Source: Phoronis australis
Lineage: Eukaryota > Phoronida > Phoronidae
Direction of reading: 5' to 3'
Assembly: GCA_002633005.1 (NCBI GenBank)
Contig: NMRA01000127.1
Location: 256,438-318,437, forward strand
Length of the DNA: 62,000 nucleotides
Position numbers and translations under genes: made by a program. Positions 35,661 through 49,200 of the stretch are shown in pieces (position 1 is the stretch's first letter; each line of letters opens with the position of its first letter). The notes beneath the pieces were generated by a model, which made no database searches, was not told the DNA's origin, and saw only the letters and a list, made by a program, of their open reading frames with translations.

Positions 35661-38600
35661 TCTGTTAATAGATGAGAAACTATGTAACATGATACTTTCT
35701 CAGTGCTGCCCCGTAGGACTGGGAAAGATTCTATGTACCCCAGCAAATAAGCCGTTACAAAACTGTAGTGTATAATTTTGCGACCAGGCCAGATATCAAC
35801 GCTCTTCTGTTGCAAAGGTAGTAAAACACATTGTCTGATTAGCCCAGTTTCTAAAAGGTTCACTTCTAAGCTGAATAGGAAAAGTAAGAAATGGTGTGTG
35901 TTTCGCTTCACTAAGCTTATCGATTTTTACGTCAGCACCTCATTGTGCAAAATTAAACTTTATTGGAATTAGAATGACGAGCAATGTATAACGTAGTGCT
36001 ATAGTAAGCTGCGAACAGTAATGAAGGAAAAGTCCCACCCGATGCATAGTGCAGTGGACAATTACACGGCGACTTTGAGGTATTTCGGGATGTTGCTATT
36101 GATGTATGAATACTATTGAAAATGACTATAATTGTCAGACTCCATGATAATTGGAGTCGAGATCGAAACGTCACATCCGTCTGCTGCATCCATTTAAAAA
36201 ACGAAATCATTCCATCGCGAATATTTTCCGTCAAAACAAACATTGGAAAAGATTTTTGTTTTCATTTTCTTGGCATCGAATGAAAGCGAGAAATTATTAC
36301 AACAAAGTTCTGAAAGCGACCCTAAACAGTGCTCTTAACTTTTCAAACGTAATGTTTCTGAAACCGTGAATCTGTACTGTCTAAACAAGTTATTTTTGTG
36401 AGTCTCGTTTTATGTTTGCTTCTTTTTTTCTTAAAACAGTGTTCATTTATCGTAAGACAAAAGCCAACGAGAAACACACCGTATTATCAATAACCTCCCC
36501 ATGAACACACACGAGTATAGAATGTATTCATCCTCAAACTTAGGTGCTAAAAGAGAAGCTATGCTTACTTTTTAGAGTCGTTTGTTTGACAACTATCATA
36601 CAGTACACACCATACGATGACTTCTTGCAAAACAAAATGGTCATGGCAACGACCAGAGCGATGCACGCATCGAATGTCCAAAAAGCGTTCAGAAACCAAT
36701 ATCGGATAGGGGGTCATGGGGCAGACTCTGTGAAAACCTGATGAGGCGGCAAATGGCAGATACACAGAAAAGGAAAATCACAGAACTGTCGTCTTCTGAT
36801 ATGGACTATAGAACTCGTGAAAAGGCTTGTAGCACAATCAATTCTAACGTCGTGCCAATAATAAGAAAAGATCTTGGCAAGTTACAAGACTGGCCATAAA
36901 ATCGTACTACTAGTGGTGCCATCAATCGCCTGTTGGCAAGGTGTTGACGCACGATTATACACGACTGGTTGTGCGATGATTCAAAACTGGTGGTACAACC
37001 TCATTGCGAGCAGTTAAGTTTAAAGTCGGTCACTGATGGATTTTTAACACCTTCAAAAACCTCCTGCAATCGATTTTTGAGCAGTGATCAGCCGCGACCA
37101 CCATGAACCACGATTATCTTGCGACTCCTCAAAGTGTCAGTCCCAAGTTGGTCGGAACCTGGTCATATCTTCAGTGTCAGTGACCGGGACTTTACTAACT
37201 AATTCAGTTTTCATGTTACATTCACCCGGGTTTCGCAATTTCGTTTGATTGCAGAAGCGCGCCATGGCTTAATTAGTGCATTCTATAACCATTCAAATTT
37301 ATGAGGGTGAGGATCTAATCTCGAAACTCAACTCGATTCAGAATTGAAATTATCCATCACGCTGCACGACTGTAGTACGAATATTCACGACTGAAGCGTG
37401 ACATGCAATTGGTCAATTTCCGAGTCAACTTTCGAGTACAAAGATTACACCGGGGCGCGGGTTTGATTTTAAACACTTTCTCTAGTGAATATTGATAGCG
37501 TTCAGGAAGTCGTTGCAAACTCGCCAACTAAAAATGAATTAGTCCGACTCAGAAAACAGATGTTCCGTTATCTAAGGACATAATACAAATCCTTGCTGTT
37601 TATAAGCGAGATGCTATAATTGTAATGATTATAACAGCCGGTGAATACAACTATTGATGAAAGAGACAGGCCTATCACTGTTATTGCTACCTCAGTTTTA
37701 TTGCTATATCATGGCATCGTGACAACTTTCCCAGGGTTTTATACAGAATTATAATTATGACGTTTTATATCTAGCTATGCCTTCTGATTGCGAATCAACC
37801 GAGCTTGCAGGGACGACGCCATATGACACGGGAATCTAAATGAGTTCTTCTAATTCACAAAGTATAAAGCAAACCGGACACCTCTTCAGTAAAACAACAG
37901 ACTAAGTGTTCTCTCGAGTTGCAATATTGGTTTTCCTCTGAAAAGTCAACCTTGAAAAGAAAAGCTACAGTAAAAATTGTACCTACCATTTTTTCAGCTG
38001 GGTTTCGTTACCGGTAGGATACCACACAGTGTTCAGGAGCGAGCTTCATTAGCCATTTGCCGAGGAAATCGGAATCAGTGTCGTGCGAATCACAGTTCCC
38101 AGCCTCAACGAATCAAATACGCACTATATCCTAGGACGAAAATACGAAAATTTTTAATAGTGCTAAATCTTCACAGTGTTCAGTTAGTCAGCTCACTGAC
38201 AATAGGTCAAATCAAATCGACGGAATACCAACCTCAGAGTTTTCTGCCAACTGCGCCAGAAACGCAGCCACGGATTCCGTAAAAGTACTCGTATGCTACG
38301 CCGACCAATAACAGTTCGAGCGATGTCCGCATTGCACTAGCTGTGGCACCTTTATTAACCGATGTCATAACTAAATCCACGTGTTTTACGTGTACTGGTT
38401 ACAGCTCTACCGCGAGTGACGTCGACCGAGTCTTTTAACCAAATTAATCCGTCTTAACCTGAAAGAGCCGGCAACCTGGCAAGTTGAACTGACTGTTTTG
38501 ATTATGATGAACGAGCGCGGAAAATTCTGACTGAATGTCGATGAATCTTGCAGTTAGGCTACAAACTGACAGCGCAAACTAAGTAAACTGAAACGGTGTA

Positions 38601-40439
38601 ATTTGGCTACTAACAATCAGATGCCTTGTTCAATTTCACATAACATTCAAAATACCAGATCATTGGAATGAAAGGGGGTATTATTTCGGATGTTTGATAT
38701 CTTGTCACGCTGTTTTCTTACTAATCAAACCGCCTATCGGTAACCTTTAATAACAATTTGAATTTCACTGTTTCTGGCCTTGGATATATAACCCGGAAGA
38801 CCAAAACCGAAACTGCTCCTCGAGCTTTTTGTAGGGGTGAGGCGTTTAATAAATTTCGGGATTGATAAGGCAAATGTCAAATGGAGCTCGTAAGTTTTCA
38901 ATGAGTTATTTCATGTGAATTCTTAGATATGAGTTACTTGAAAGGAATTTATTATGTAGTTTCAAACAAAAACTTAAATCGTTTATAGTTACATCGATTA
39001 TGACCTGGTCAGCGCAAGCGCAGCTCGTGGTGCTTCCGTTTTCAGTACTTTTAGTAATCATGTACCAAGCGTGCGCTAGATGGTATCCCTACGTCTTCTA
39101 TGAAATGGGCACGGTTTCGTAAGGAATTTTAAGACTTTAAGCTAACCAAAAACGGAAATGTTGGCGTCCATCAAAAACACTAAGCAAAACATTTTTCAGA
39201 CACGTTTCGCGCTTGACCAGGTCTCCTGTTGTAGGGGTGAAAAGTCAAGAACTGCATAACTGTATTTGTTTTCCCTCACGAGGAACAATTACGACTCATT
39301 AATAGGACATTGCCTTGGAAACAAGTGAACAAGAATAATGACTGGACAAGGGCTTGACTCAAACGAACAGTGAATGTGGTAAAACTGTTTTATGCAAATC
39401 AGATAAAAATATAGGCAGGTGGCCTGATTCCTTTTGCGGTGCATCGAGGATGCTTAGTCAGACCACACGGCTGATGCTGATTCGATTGCCCTGATCACCT
39501 GCAGGTCGTTCCTTGGACTTAGTTTCCCGTGAGAAAATCAAGATCGCGTACAGTAAGACTTCGCAAAATCACGCGAGTGAAAAGCAAGTGTTTTACGAGA
39601 GAGAGATTACCAGCCTGTCCTTACAAAATGGTGGTCAGTGAAGGTTCATTGGAGTCCGTTGAATCATGGGATTCGATCTAGCGTTTCCGTACTAACAATG
39701 ATGTTTTTTTCGCCCCTAGTGTTTGCTAATGTCTTGCGAACAGTGGAACTCGTGCCCTGATTATGACTCATGTGGACCTCTCAGCGAGAGAAACCCCATG
39801 TATGAAATATCTTTCACTTGCCTGTTTTGGCTCTAGACTTTGGAATGACATGTTTGATTTGGTGATTTCCTTCAGGCAGGAGGCTGCAAAGGCTTTGATA
39901 AGCAAGGTATCGTTTCTAAATGTCTCTACCTCCATGCGCACTTAGGGACAGTTTGAGCTTGTTGGTGTGGCGATATATATCGAGCTACGTTGCAGTGTCC
40001 AGTAACTGTCCGGATCTCCCGCCTACTACCAGAAGCCTGTCTAAACATAACAGTTTTGTACAACCCTTTGATTCGATAGGGTCAGGAAATGTTTCTTGTG
40101 TTAGCACCAATGCCGACACGAGTTTTGACTCAGTTTACATGGAGCTATTTCAGCAACCAAGTTATGTCCCTCATCTACACAGGACCTGCATTCTTTCGCA
40201 GTGCAACGAAAGGTAGCACTGTCAGATGTTGTTTATCATGGCTTCTCATTGGCTAAAGTAATGAAACCGACGTCATAACATTCAGTCATTCCCATTGGTT
40301 GAAATCTGGGAAACCCCTTGAGTTTACTGTAACGTAGTATGGCGACCACGTTTGACTTGAATAGTTGCAATTTATTAAAAAGGGCAGTAACCGCAGAAAA
40401 CAAAATCAAAGGAACCCCGATCCCGTAGCTAAGCCCAAA

Positions 40440-40860
40440 TTAGTACATTGCATAGAAGGCGTGTGCAAGTGGTGGCGATATGATCGATAAACTTCCTACC
40501 AAGCATGCGCATTGATGCCCACACAAGGAATTCCGTGTGTCGTTCATCATGTTTTCACAGGGCCACTTTTCAGAATAGGTTGCGCGGGTACAACAGGAGT
40601 TGATTTTGAGGTTGGTTATATATAGACTTTTAGTGGCTGCTTGACTGTCTGAGAGTATAAAGAGCTCCTTTGTTATCAAAGACTGGCCCATATTTCTCTA
40701 TAGCCAGTAGAACTGCAAGGTGGATGGTGGAAATTTCAGTCTGGAAAACTGCTGCAGTTTTGCCCGGTGATACCCAGGTCTGTTCACCATCATCAATAAG
40801 GTCAGGACAGTGGATTGTCTATTATCAATTTTAGAGCCATCAACGTAGACTTAAAATAGT
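40440..40860 (-). mobile_element. Decayed non-LTR retrotransposon fragment (RNase H domain)
   Basis: On the minus strand, VYVDGSKID (about 40825-40850) matches the first catalytic Asp block of the RNase H domain. A shifted frame then gives SPGKTAAVFQTEISTIHLA (about 40715-40770), matching the FQAE block with the second acidic residue. A third frame gives LFILSDSQAATKSL (about 40625-40665), the SDSQAA block with the third catalytic Asp. Order and spacing are those of the RNase H domain at the C-terminus of I/Jockey/R1-group LINE polyproteins. At least two frameshifts separate the blocks, so it is dead. The reverse transcriptase part was not recognised upstream (41020-41200). Confidence 0.7.
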
Positions 40861-41509
40861 CACTAGAACATCGCAAGGCATAGCCAAATGAGGTCCAGCT
40901 CTCGACATTAACCTGCTGCACACACGGTGATTTGCGCTCTTCGTAATTCCAGTGCCCATTAGACATCATACGATAAGCTGCAGGTGAATTTTCACCGTTG
41001 AGGCAAATGCGCGATTGTGGCAAACCAAAAATTTTGAAGCATTTCTACAGCAGACGCAGGTGCTCCCGGAAACGTAGAAGCTACACGAAAGCAATCTAAA
41101 CGCTGCATATATTTCTTAGTTTTGTTATGATGGTGCTCTGTTCAATTGTCGTTGTCCATGCAGGTACGGGCTTAGATTAACATCGGCCTGATAACACGAA
41201 TGTAACTCCAGCGCACATTCTTGGGAGATTTCCACGTCTTACGCAGCACAATGGAACACCTAAATAAACCTGACTGCCTAGGTGATATTACCCACCACAT
41301 GAGTTGCTTAAGGAAGGAGGTTGTGTAGATTAATGCTTTTTTGTTGTGAGAATTAGCAAAAGTGAGATTTCATTTTTTTTCAGGAATAGTTATGTAAAGT
41401 GTAAGGCCAAGTTTAAGATTTTTTGCAAGAAAAGCGAGATCTCGTAAGATCGCCCACAGTCATTGGAGTGAAAGGAGGGTGTTCGTGAGTGTGCTCGAGA
41501 CCTAATGCG

Positions 41510-41620
41510 TAACCTCGAAAATAACGGCCGCTGAAGTGATTGGTCGGATGATCCAGGAATGTTGAATTATGAGATAGAACTCGTGAATTTTTTTGATAGA
41601 ATTCACTGTTTCCGTTGCAT
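41510..41620 (-). repeat. Dispersed repeat family A, copy 2
   Basis: Reverse complement contains CGGAAACAGTGAATTCTATC, CATAATTCAACATTCC and CCGACCAATCACTTC. It closely matches the copy at 60740-60900, with a small internal duplication of the GAATTCTATC part. Confidence 0.75.
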
Positions 41621-42307
41621 TACCGAAGATTTTTCGCCGTAAGTCAGTGCAAACTAATGTCTTAAGTCTAAGGAACACAGCCCTGATTTGATTTTCATGA
41701 TTGAGAGTCACACTATTCAGATAGTGTTTACCCTGCATTCCTGTATCTCAGCACCAGTACACCTGATATACAGCGTTTCTTCAAATTAGGTGAAAGTATA
41801 GAAAAAATATTGACCTGGCGGCTATTTCATATACGTTTTATTAATAATTAACCTGTAGAGGTGAGCAAATGAGAGTTAGAAAGCCTAGTAAAACTCTTAA
41901 TAAAATGTGACTTAAAGGACACACTAGGTTTTGGAGAATACTGTTAGCGGTAGGGTTGATTTCTTGAAGTGTTTGCCTTTAACCAGATCTATAAAATAGC
42001 AAAAGCTGTTGTGTATTATCCCTTTGTGATGTCTCATAGCTGCGCATGTGCAAATTTCAATAGTAATAGGAAAGGGTGTACGGTCGGTTAAAATTATGGC
42101 TATCAGATTAGCAAGTTTCAAAAATTTTACACATCATTCACAATCCTTAGTCTCCCGGCTCGCTATCTTTCAGAGGTATCCCAAAGCATTCGATGACATT
42201 CTAGATTTTGAGTGACGTTGTTTGCTACCCTCGTTACAGCCGTCCTCCACCGCGAAGTCGGCTTCGTGGGAGTCGAAAATACATTCAAGTTATATGAACC
42301 GAACTTC

Positions 42308-42590
42308 CTACTTCGGAAAGTCACGTGAGTTGACTAGTCTGATAGGTGTCACATCTGAGCACAGTATACGACTATAAATGTGTTGCCGCTACCCAGCGGA
42401 CATCGTCATGAAATTAAAAGTGAAAGACAGTTATTGTGATGAGGGGACCAATCTATAGCCTTGCCAAGAGGGCTGTCAGCCTTCTACGTAGTCTCTATGT
42501 CCAATAATGGGCAAGAATAGGTTGGAGCCGTCTAGTCTCTGGCTAGGTACTAATCCAACGGCTTGCTGCAATGAATGAAGCTGTCTCATG
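42308..42590 (+). repeat. Dispersed repeat family C, copy 2
   Basis: Direct copy of the block at 28855-29125: GAAAGTCACGTGAGTTG, GGTGTCAC, AAGTGAAAGACAGTTATTGT and GGGGACCAATCT in order. It lies about 650 bp upstream of the start-codon exon of calmodulin-like gene 1, so it may be in that gene's 5' flank or first intron. Confidence 0.75.
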
Positions 42591-42954
42591 CGCAAACATG
42601 AAACACCTGAGGTTACGAAAATACCCGAAGTATTCCGTATGGTTGGACCTCTCGCCTATAGATACGGTGGTACGTTCCTTTAAAAAGTATTGGGAACTAG
42701 CCTAAATATCCAAACTAAAACTGTGTCCATCGTGTACCTCGGATCAATTTTCTTTTCACGTGTTTGGTGATGTAGAGATACAAAGAATTTTCTATTACCA
42801 CTGTTGTCCACAAGTTCACGTTCGTCTTTGATATCTTTTAATTTTCCTGTGAAACGCTAATAAGAACCATGATTCGCAATGCATTCTACCTACCGTTGTT
42901 CACTGCCCTTTTCTTTTACATTGGTTACACAAATATTAAATTGTAAAATATTTG

Positions 42955-43185
42955 AGGAATCTAGATATTTACATTTTGCGAGCAACGCTGATGTTGCTCT
43001 CACACAAACTATAAGTGTCAAATACCGTACTTTGCTATATGACTTGTTATTTCATACTACACTGTGGCTGGAACATTTTGAAATATTTCATAGTCTAGAT
43101 ACTTACAATTGGCGAGCTACGAGGACCTTAATTTCACACAAACTACAATTGTCATGTATCATGCTTTGCTATTTGGAATAACTGT
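42955..43185 (+). repeat. Diverged tandem duplication (period ~134 bp)
   Basis: Two units share TCTAGATA-TTTACA, GCGAGC-ACG, CACACAAACTA and TTTGCTAT blocks, beginning near 42960 and 43093. The array ends about 50 bp before the start-codon exon of calmodulin-like gene 1. Confidence 0.7.
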
Positions 43186-43238
43186 TCAATAAGTGTTTTT
43201 GTTTTAAAAATCGTCACAATTTCCTCTTATATTTTCAG

Positions 43239-46200
43239 GTTTGGTTGACTGAGAATAGCAATGGTAAGTTAACCACGAGGCTATTACTTTCTGCCTGTAT
43301 CAGTTATATCGTTATATCTTCTTTACACCTGGGTGGATATCCTTGAGACAACGCTGAGTGGCAAAAAATGGCCAGTGGGTCCAAAATCCAATCTCTGAAC
43401 TTGAATTTCGACTTGAACCTACTTTCGATATTGTCTGTTTTACAATCAATGTGATCTCGAGATAAGAGTTTTTCGTTTTATAATCGAGTTCATTACGCAA
43501 ATGAGTTCCTAGCTCTAGCTTTGATTTGATGACCCCTGAGCTACGAACTCGAGATTTCAAGTTAAGAATCGAACATGTAGCTTCTATTTTGAAGTCATTA
43601 AGAGCGAAATAAATTGGAAAGCTAAAATATCTTTGTCAAGATTCGGAAAGTCACTTTTAAAAATAGATAGTTAACAAGCACAGATATCGATCGAAAACTC
43701 AAGTCAATTTATAAATTTTTTATCTCGTTGTTTCTCTTCAGTCTACTAAAATCCTCGTTGTTTTTATAAATGTCACAGGCATGGAGTTCAGTTAATTTTC
43801 CTCATTTTTCGATGACCACTCGGAACACGGATATTCGAAGTCATGAAGATACTTAAGTTGTTGCTGATGCACCAGTGATACAAAATAAATTGGAATGATT
43901 TACGCAGCAGTACAGTATGCTCCACAGCGCTTTACTGAAATCTGGGACTGCGTTCCGATTCTCTTTCATGGGCGCACCCGTTGGGGGCTCGGGGGGCTCG
44001 AATGAACCCCCCAATTTGGCGAATTGGGCAAAAAGGTCGGCCTCAGTGAAACAAAAAGTCCGAGTAAACGAGACAAAAAAATGCGATTTGGTGGTTTTCT
44101 CCCCATCACTAATTCACGACTGCCTCAGACCCTGAGTGGAGACAAGAAGCCTAGTGAATTTCCACTACAGTTTCCAGAAGTACACTTTACCATTACCAGT
44201 AAGATTTTTTTCCAATTTCCATTCGTCTGAAGTTACCTGTATTTTTGCGAAAATTTCGCAAAAGCGAGAGCTTTAAAATGACTGTACTTCTGGATCCGGG
44301 TAGAACAGAGCAAAGGCCAAATTTCTTGGCTTCTTTGACTGAAAACAACTTCAAAGAACTATGTCATTCGTAGTAATAGCTCCCCATTTACTCAGTCCAA
44401 ACTTGATCCACGCCAATTTTCTCACTTTTGGGGGCAGCTACAACTAAGGCCCAAATCGTGGTCTGAGACTGATCCTGGGGGAACGGAAGCAGTTAATTCC
44501 ATCCCATAATTCCACACACCAATCTAGCCTTCCCATAATTACAAACCCCAATCTAGCCTACCAATTACTTCAGTGGACGTTGTCTTCCTCGAAGAGGCAG
44601 GTTCCCAAGCATTTTTGCAAAATACTCGCCTTTGACTCGCGTCTCTTGCGAGACCTTGCTTTCTTCGCAAGAAATTTGTTCTACCGTGAAACGCTGTCCA
44701 GATATCCCTTAAGAAACTTACATTACCTTGAAAGGCCACGTACAGTCGATGTTAATGTCACCCGTGTTGTTAGTTACGATTGTGTTCAACCTCAGCAAAT
44801 TCTCTAATGACTTATTCATCAACTTCGAGTCAGCCCTCACCTGATCAGACGGAAATTAGTTATACTAGAGCACGTAACGTTGTCAATTGTACTCTAATGT
44901 ATGACAAAGTAAGATCTTGAAATTCTTTGATGTTGATCAGTGAATGGTGGACAATGAATCTAAAAATCTCTAAGTTTTGTTTGATTTTTGAGAGGATACT
45001 TTAGTCTATAAAGTATTTCTGCCACTAGTTAAAACTATACAATCTTCGCGCTGCAGCCTTCCGTTAGCAAGCACATTCCGAAAACGGCAAATTTTTACCT
45101 TACTGGAAACCAAAAAGTAAGCGTGGGCCCAGTGGCGGATTTAGAGGGGACCAAGGGGGCCATGCCCCCCTAAAATTCTCCCAGAATCCATTTGACAGTT
45201 TGTGGGTGCGAATGTCTGACGGGCAAAATAATACTCTGCCCTGCCTCCCCCCAACTCAAAATCCTGGATCCGACCCTGGGGCCTACTTTCGGAAGTGAGT
45301 GTCTGCAAATGGGAAAGGTATCACAAAAAGACCTTGATGGTCTGGTTGCAAAGGCACGTGCATTAATAACAACAACGATTAAGAAGGGACTGAACTGATG
45401 AGTGACTGTAAACTCCAATAAACATCGTTGACTCTGTTTATATTGGAAAACCTTACAAACTCTGAGACATTAAGATATTGGTAACAAAAATAGGCTCATG
45501 AGCCTATTTAGGAAAACCTTCAGAATATAGGTCTATGGGTGTATCTTTGGATGCTGTGTTCATGGAATTCCCGGTATCAATTGCTTTGCAGGTCAAATTT
45601 ATCGTTCTTCGCAGGCAATAGGTGGCGCCAAATACAGCAAACTTATTTTGTGAATTGCAAGTTAAGGTAACAGTGTATATAGTATGTAGTCGAGCGCACT
45701 TTGCATTGCCTAGAAATTGGATATTTGGGCAAGGTCAGGTTCGGCGGCAGTTTTGAGGTAGATATTTCTAGCAGGTTCAGTGAATCTGGTTTGCTTGTAT
45801 TTGTGAACATGTTGGAAATGAGAAAGGTCCAGTAGTCTATTTTTTCTTCAAAATAGTGGCGCCCTATAGTATTGTTGCATTTCTGCCTGGCAGCTAAGAA
45901 ATCTGCTGAGATTACAGGTAGTCCGCAAACAACCCAGAATTGCAAAGATCTTGTTGCAAGGTAGCACTTCTGGACCACATTTTTGGAATTGCAGGAAATT
46001 TATTTTCAGTTTTGCCTTTTGTCAGTCTTTGGCAAGGAGGTAGTGGTTTTGGACTGAAAGCTGTCAATTTTGCGTTTTATTACCTTTTTAGTAGTTGTCA
46101 TGTGTAGCGGCTTTGATGTGAAACGACTTACAACATTTCATTTTACTTGACAGAGTGGAAGCCAAACACCACGTTCAGTGACGCGTGCACTTCCAGGAAA

Positions 46201-49200
46201 AACCAAGTGAGAATTGTACTGTGCCTCCTACTAAACAAGTTGTTTCCTCGAACCCGGACCTCACTCTCTCAGACTCGGTTGTTTTAGCCATCCGTAACAA
46301 TTTCAAGAAGGATCAGTCATTACAAACTGTCCCCAATGATTGATCTCATCTGTACATTTTTAAGCAAGTAGACTTTTTTCATAATTTCAGAGTTCGTCTA
46401 CAGAGGATTTTGAAGTAAAGCCGGAACAGGTTGAAAGTATGTTTTTTCATTGCAATAGCGCACTCTGTTGTTAAACAATTAAACCGATTTTAAAATTTCC
46501 CGTCCTCTAACAGAAATTGGAAACAAACGGACTGGGAGATCACCTGCATTTGATGTGAATCGACGAGATTTTAAAGGAATGGTATACACTGTGAAACTGC
46601 CCGGATGATCTGTTTTTGGATGGGAAATGTTCTCAGCTATGGGATATTATGTGAAAACGTTTGAGACATGCTTTGTAACGTTGAGTAATTTGGTTTGAGC
46701 ACGCGCAATAGATAGTGAGTAAGACGGAAATGGAACTTTTAAGGGTTGCGGTCGATTTTAGGATGAAAAAAGTGAATTTTTGGAATTGTTGTTCGATGGA
46801 ATAGATTTCTTGAGGTTATTAGCTGTGATCGGAAGTAAAAAGAAAAATTTGCTTAGCTTTTGTTATTTTATTACATAACACGCTCATTCGGTGCAATATT
46901 TCTCAGTTTCTGTACGACGTCATCGTATTCCCAAAATAAAGACAAGCTTGTGCATCCGAAGTTTCCCGTGCAAACCATATTTTGGAATAAACTGAACTAA
47001 TCAGGCGACCCCATCAAACTTTGAGACATTATGGATAGTCACTGACGTCCTGGTAATCGACTCAATTACATCTTCCTTTTATTTCATTCACAAGGTTTGT
47101 ACACTTCAAAATAATCGGGAACTGTGTCGTCCCTTCTCTGATTGGCTAGTGTTTCATTGGTGTACTTGAACTGGCATCACAGTTGATCTCAAGATTATGT
47201 GTGCGTCAGTTTGGAACTAAGTCTCAGCTAACCAAATTTGGGCTTAAGTAAAGAAGATATTTATAAGCTTTCAAACGTGAACCTGTAATTTTCCGATCAT
47301 AACAAATATGTTTATTAACGATCTCCGCAAACACACACGTCTGATCAAGTTTGAGCTTGATCTCGGAATTCCATGCTTATTCTGATATTCCAAATTCACA
47401 CATGACATCTCAGCTAACAAAAAAAACATAATTAGACAATCTCATAAATATGTGAACATAATCTACTTTATATGGCACAGTTAATGGTACAATATTTTAT
47501 ATACATACAATTTTTACATTAGCACGTGCGCTTGACACTAGTACGTGGAGCCTAATGTTCAGTGGCAAGGCAAACTTCATTGAGTGTTGGAGTTGTGAAA
47601 ACACAACGTCCAGAAAATTTTAATCGTTCATATTGAAATCAAGGAGAGAATGATATGACTGGTTAAAATGTGCGTTTCCTAGACACGAGTGATGCTCCAA
47701 GTATCAGCCAATCAAAAGAAGCCAAGGTTTTTACTGTTCATGAAAAAGTAAAATTAGAGTTCCATGCTGGAAGTTTGAAACGGTATACATATAAAGGAGC
47801 TAATAATTTGTTTTGCATGAAACTTGAAATACAACCGATTGTTGAACCTTTTCAAACTTTTAATATCACAAAAGCACAAAACATTTACTTAGTTTGGATT
47901 TGAATGTTTTTCAGATATACGTCTGGTGTTCAAACAATATATCGAAGACGATGAAACCGGAAGTGTTCCCGTGCACGCCCTTAAAGATGTCATGCGCGCG
48001 TTGGGGCATTACTTGAAAGGACCCGAGCTGAAGGAAATGATGAGTGACCTTGACAATGGTTGGTTAGGCCACAAGTTGTGAAGTGCTTATAGTCAGACGT
48101 AGTTTTGGCCCATGTGCATCGAAAGCTCAAATAAAAATATGCTCGATCGAGCACGCCCCCTCCCCCCCCATTTGGAGAAGTGGGCAAAAAGGCCTGCCAC
48201 AGAGAAACAAAGACTCCGAAAAAGGCAGGAACTAGCAAAATTCGACGAATGTACAATTCATAACTCTAAACATAACCCTTGAATCTTAGTAAAAGGTCCA
48301 CATTCTCAAAAATTCGAGCCCCCCTCCCCATTTTTAGGCTGAGTGTGCGCATGGTATTCAAACAACATAGATAAATCTTTCAATGTCGTTCGATACGAAG
48401 TCGCTTTCAGGAACTAAAGGATTAATTTCTCTTTCGTTTTATCATCTTGAATTTCACCAGACTTGACTTGAAACTAATGAAATTCAATAAAATTGTCAAA
48501 AAAGTAGAAAACTCAACAAAAACGAAAGTTAACATCCGCATTTTTGAGCAGTCAATAAACTTCGGTTAGTTACCTAAACTAGCCAAAATCGCTGACCTGC
48601 ATGTAGCCGGTAGCAATTCATTTATGTAGCACACAATATGGTCGCGAAGTGAAGTTTAATCAAACTGCTCTACAAACATAAAGTTTAAGAAAATGTTTGT
48701 CTTTTACTTGCACGGTGTCATAAAACAATTGATTTGGTAAAGTTTCCATTATTTGCTGCCTATGAAAAATGAAAAAATGACAACTTTGGTCCGTGTAATA
48801 AGTGAACAATTGCTATACGCTTTTAGAGATTTGTACGCGTTCAGAATCTCAAATGAATGTGGTCTGCTTTGAGGGGTGAAGGGCTTTTTCGCGATGCGTG
48901 AAACCGTCCCGGACTTTTTTGCGGAAGTGCGAAAACGTGAAACCGGCATTTTCCGTATCCGTGGACCGTGATTTGCAGGTCTTCGTGAGCATGATTATGT
49001 GTTTTTAGTCTGTGTACCAAGAAATTTGTTTAATTCCGTGAACGCATATGAGTGTGGATTGGTGGCGAACGGTGGGAGACTTTTTAGCGGCGCCGAAGGT
49101 GGGGAACTGGTGGCAACCATGGCAAGAACGAATACATGTATCTGTCGAATTCCCTTAAACATGAAAGAAAGCGTTGAGGAAATTGTGAACTCTTCGTGCA

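Larger units (their letters stand above)
29126..40430. other. About 11 kb without a supportable gene
   Basis: Both strands were read. Open frames here are short, lack paired splice signals and show no domain. The region holds the G-rich tract at 33004-33057 and a copy of the TTCCGATTGGTTG repeat at about 35590-35660. At 39877-39907 and 40181-40210 there are 31-nt and 30-nt segments between good splice-like signals on the plus strand; they could be micro-exons but are too short to support. Confidence 0.4.

Noticed and set aside
39877-40210. Plus-strand micro-exon candidates of 31 nt (39877-39907) and 30 nt (40181-40210) with splice-like borders
   Set aside because: They are too short, match no family and do not connect to other exons.
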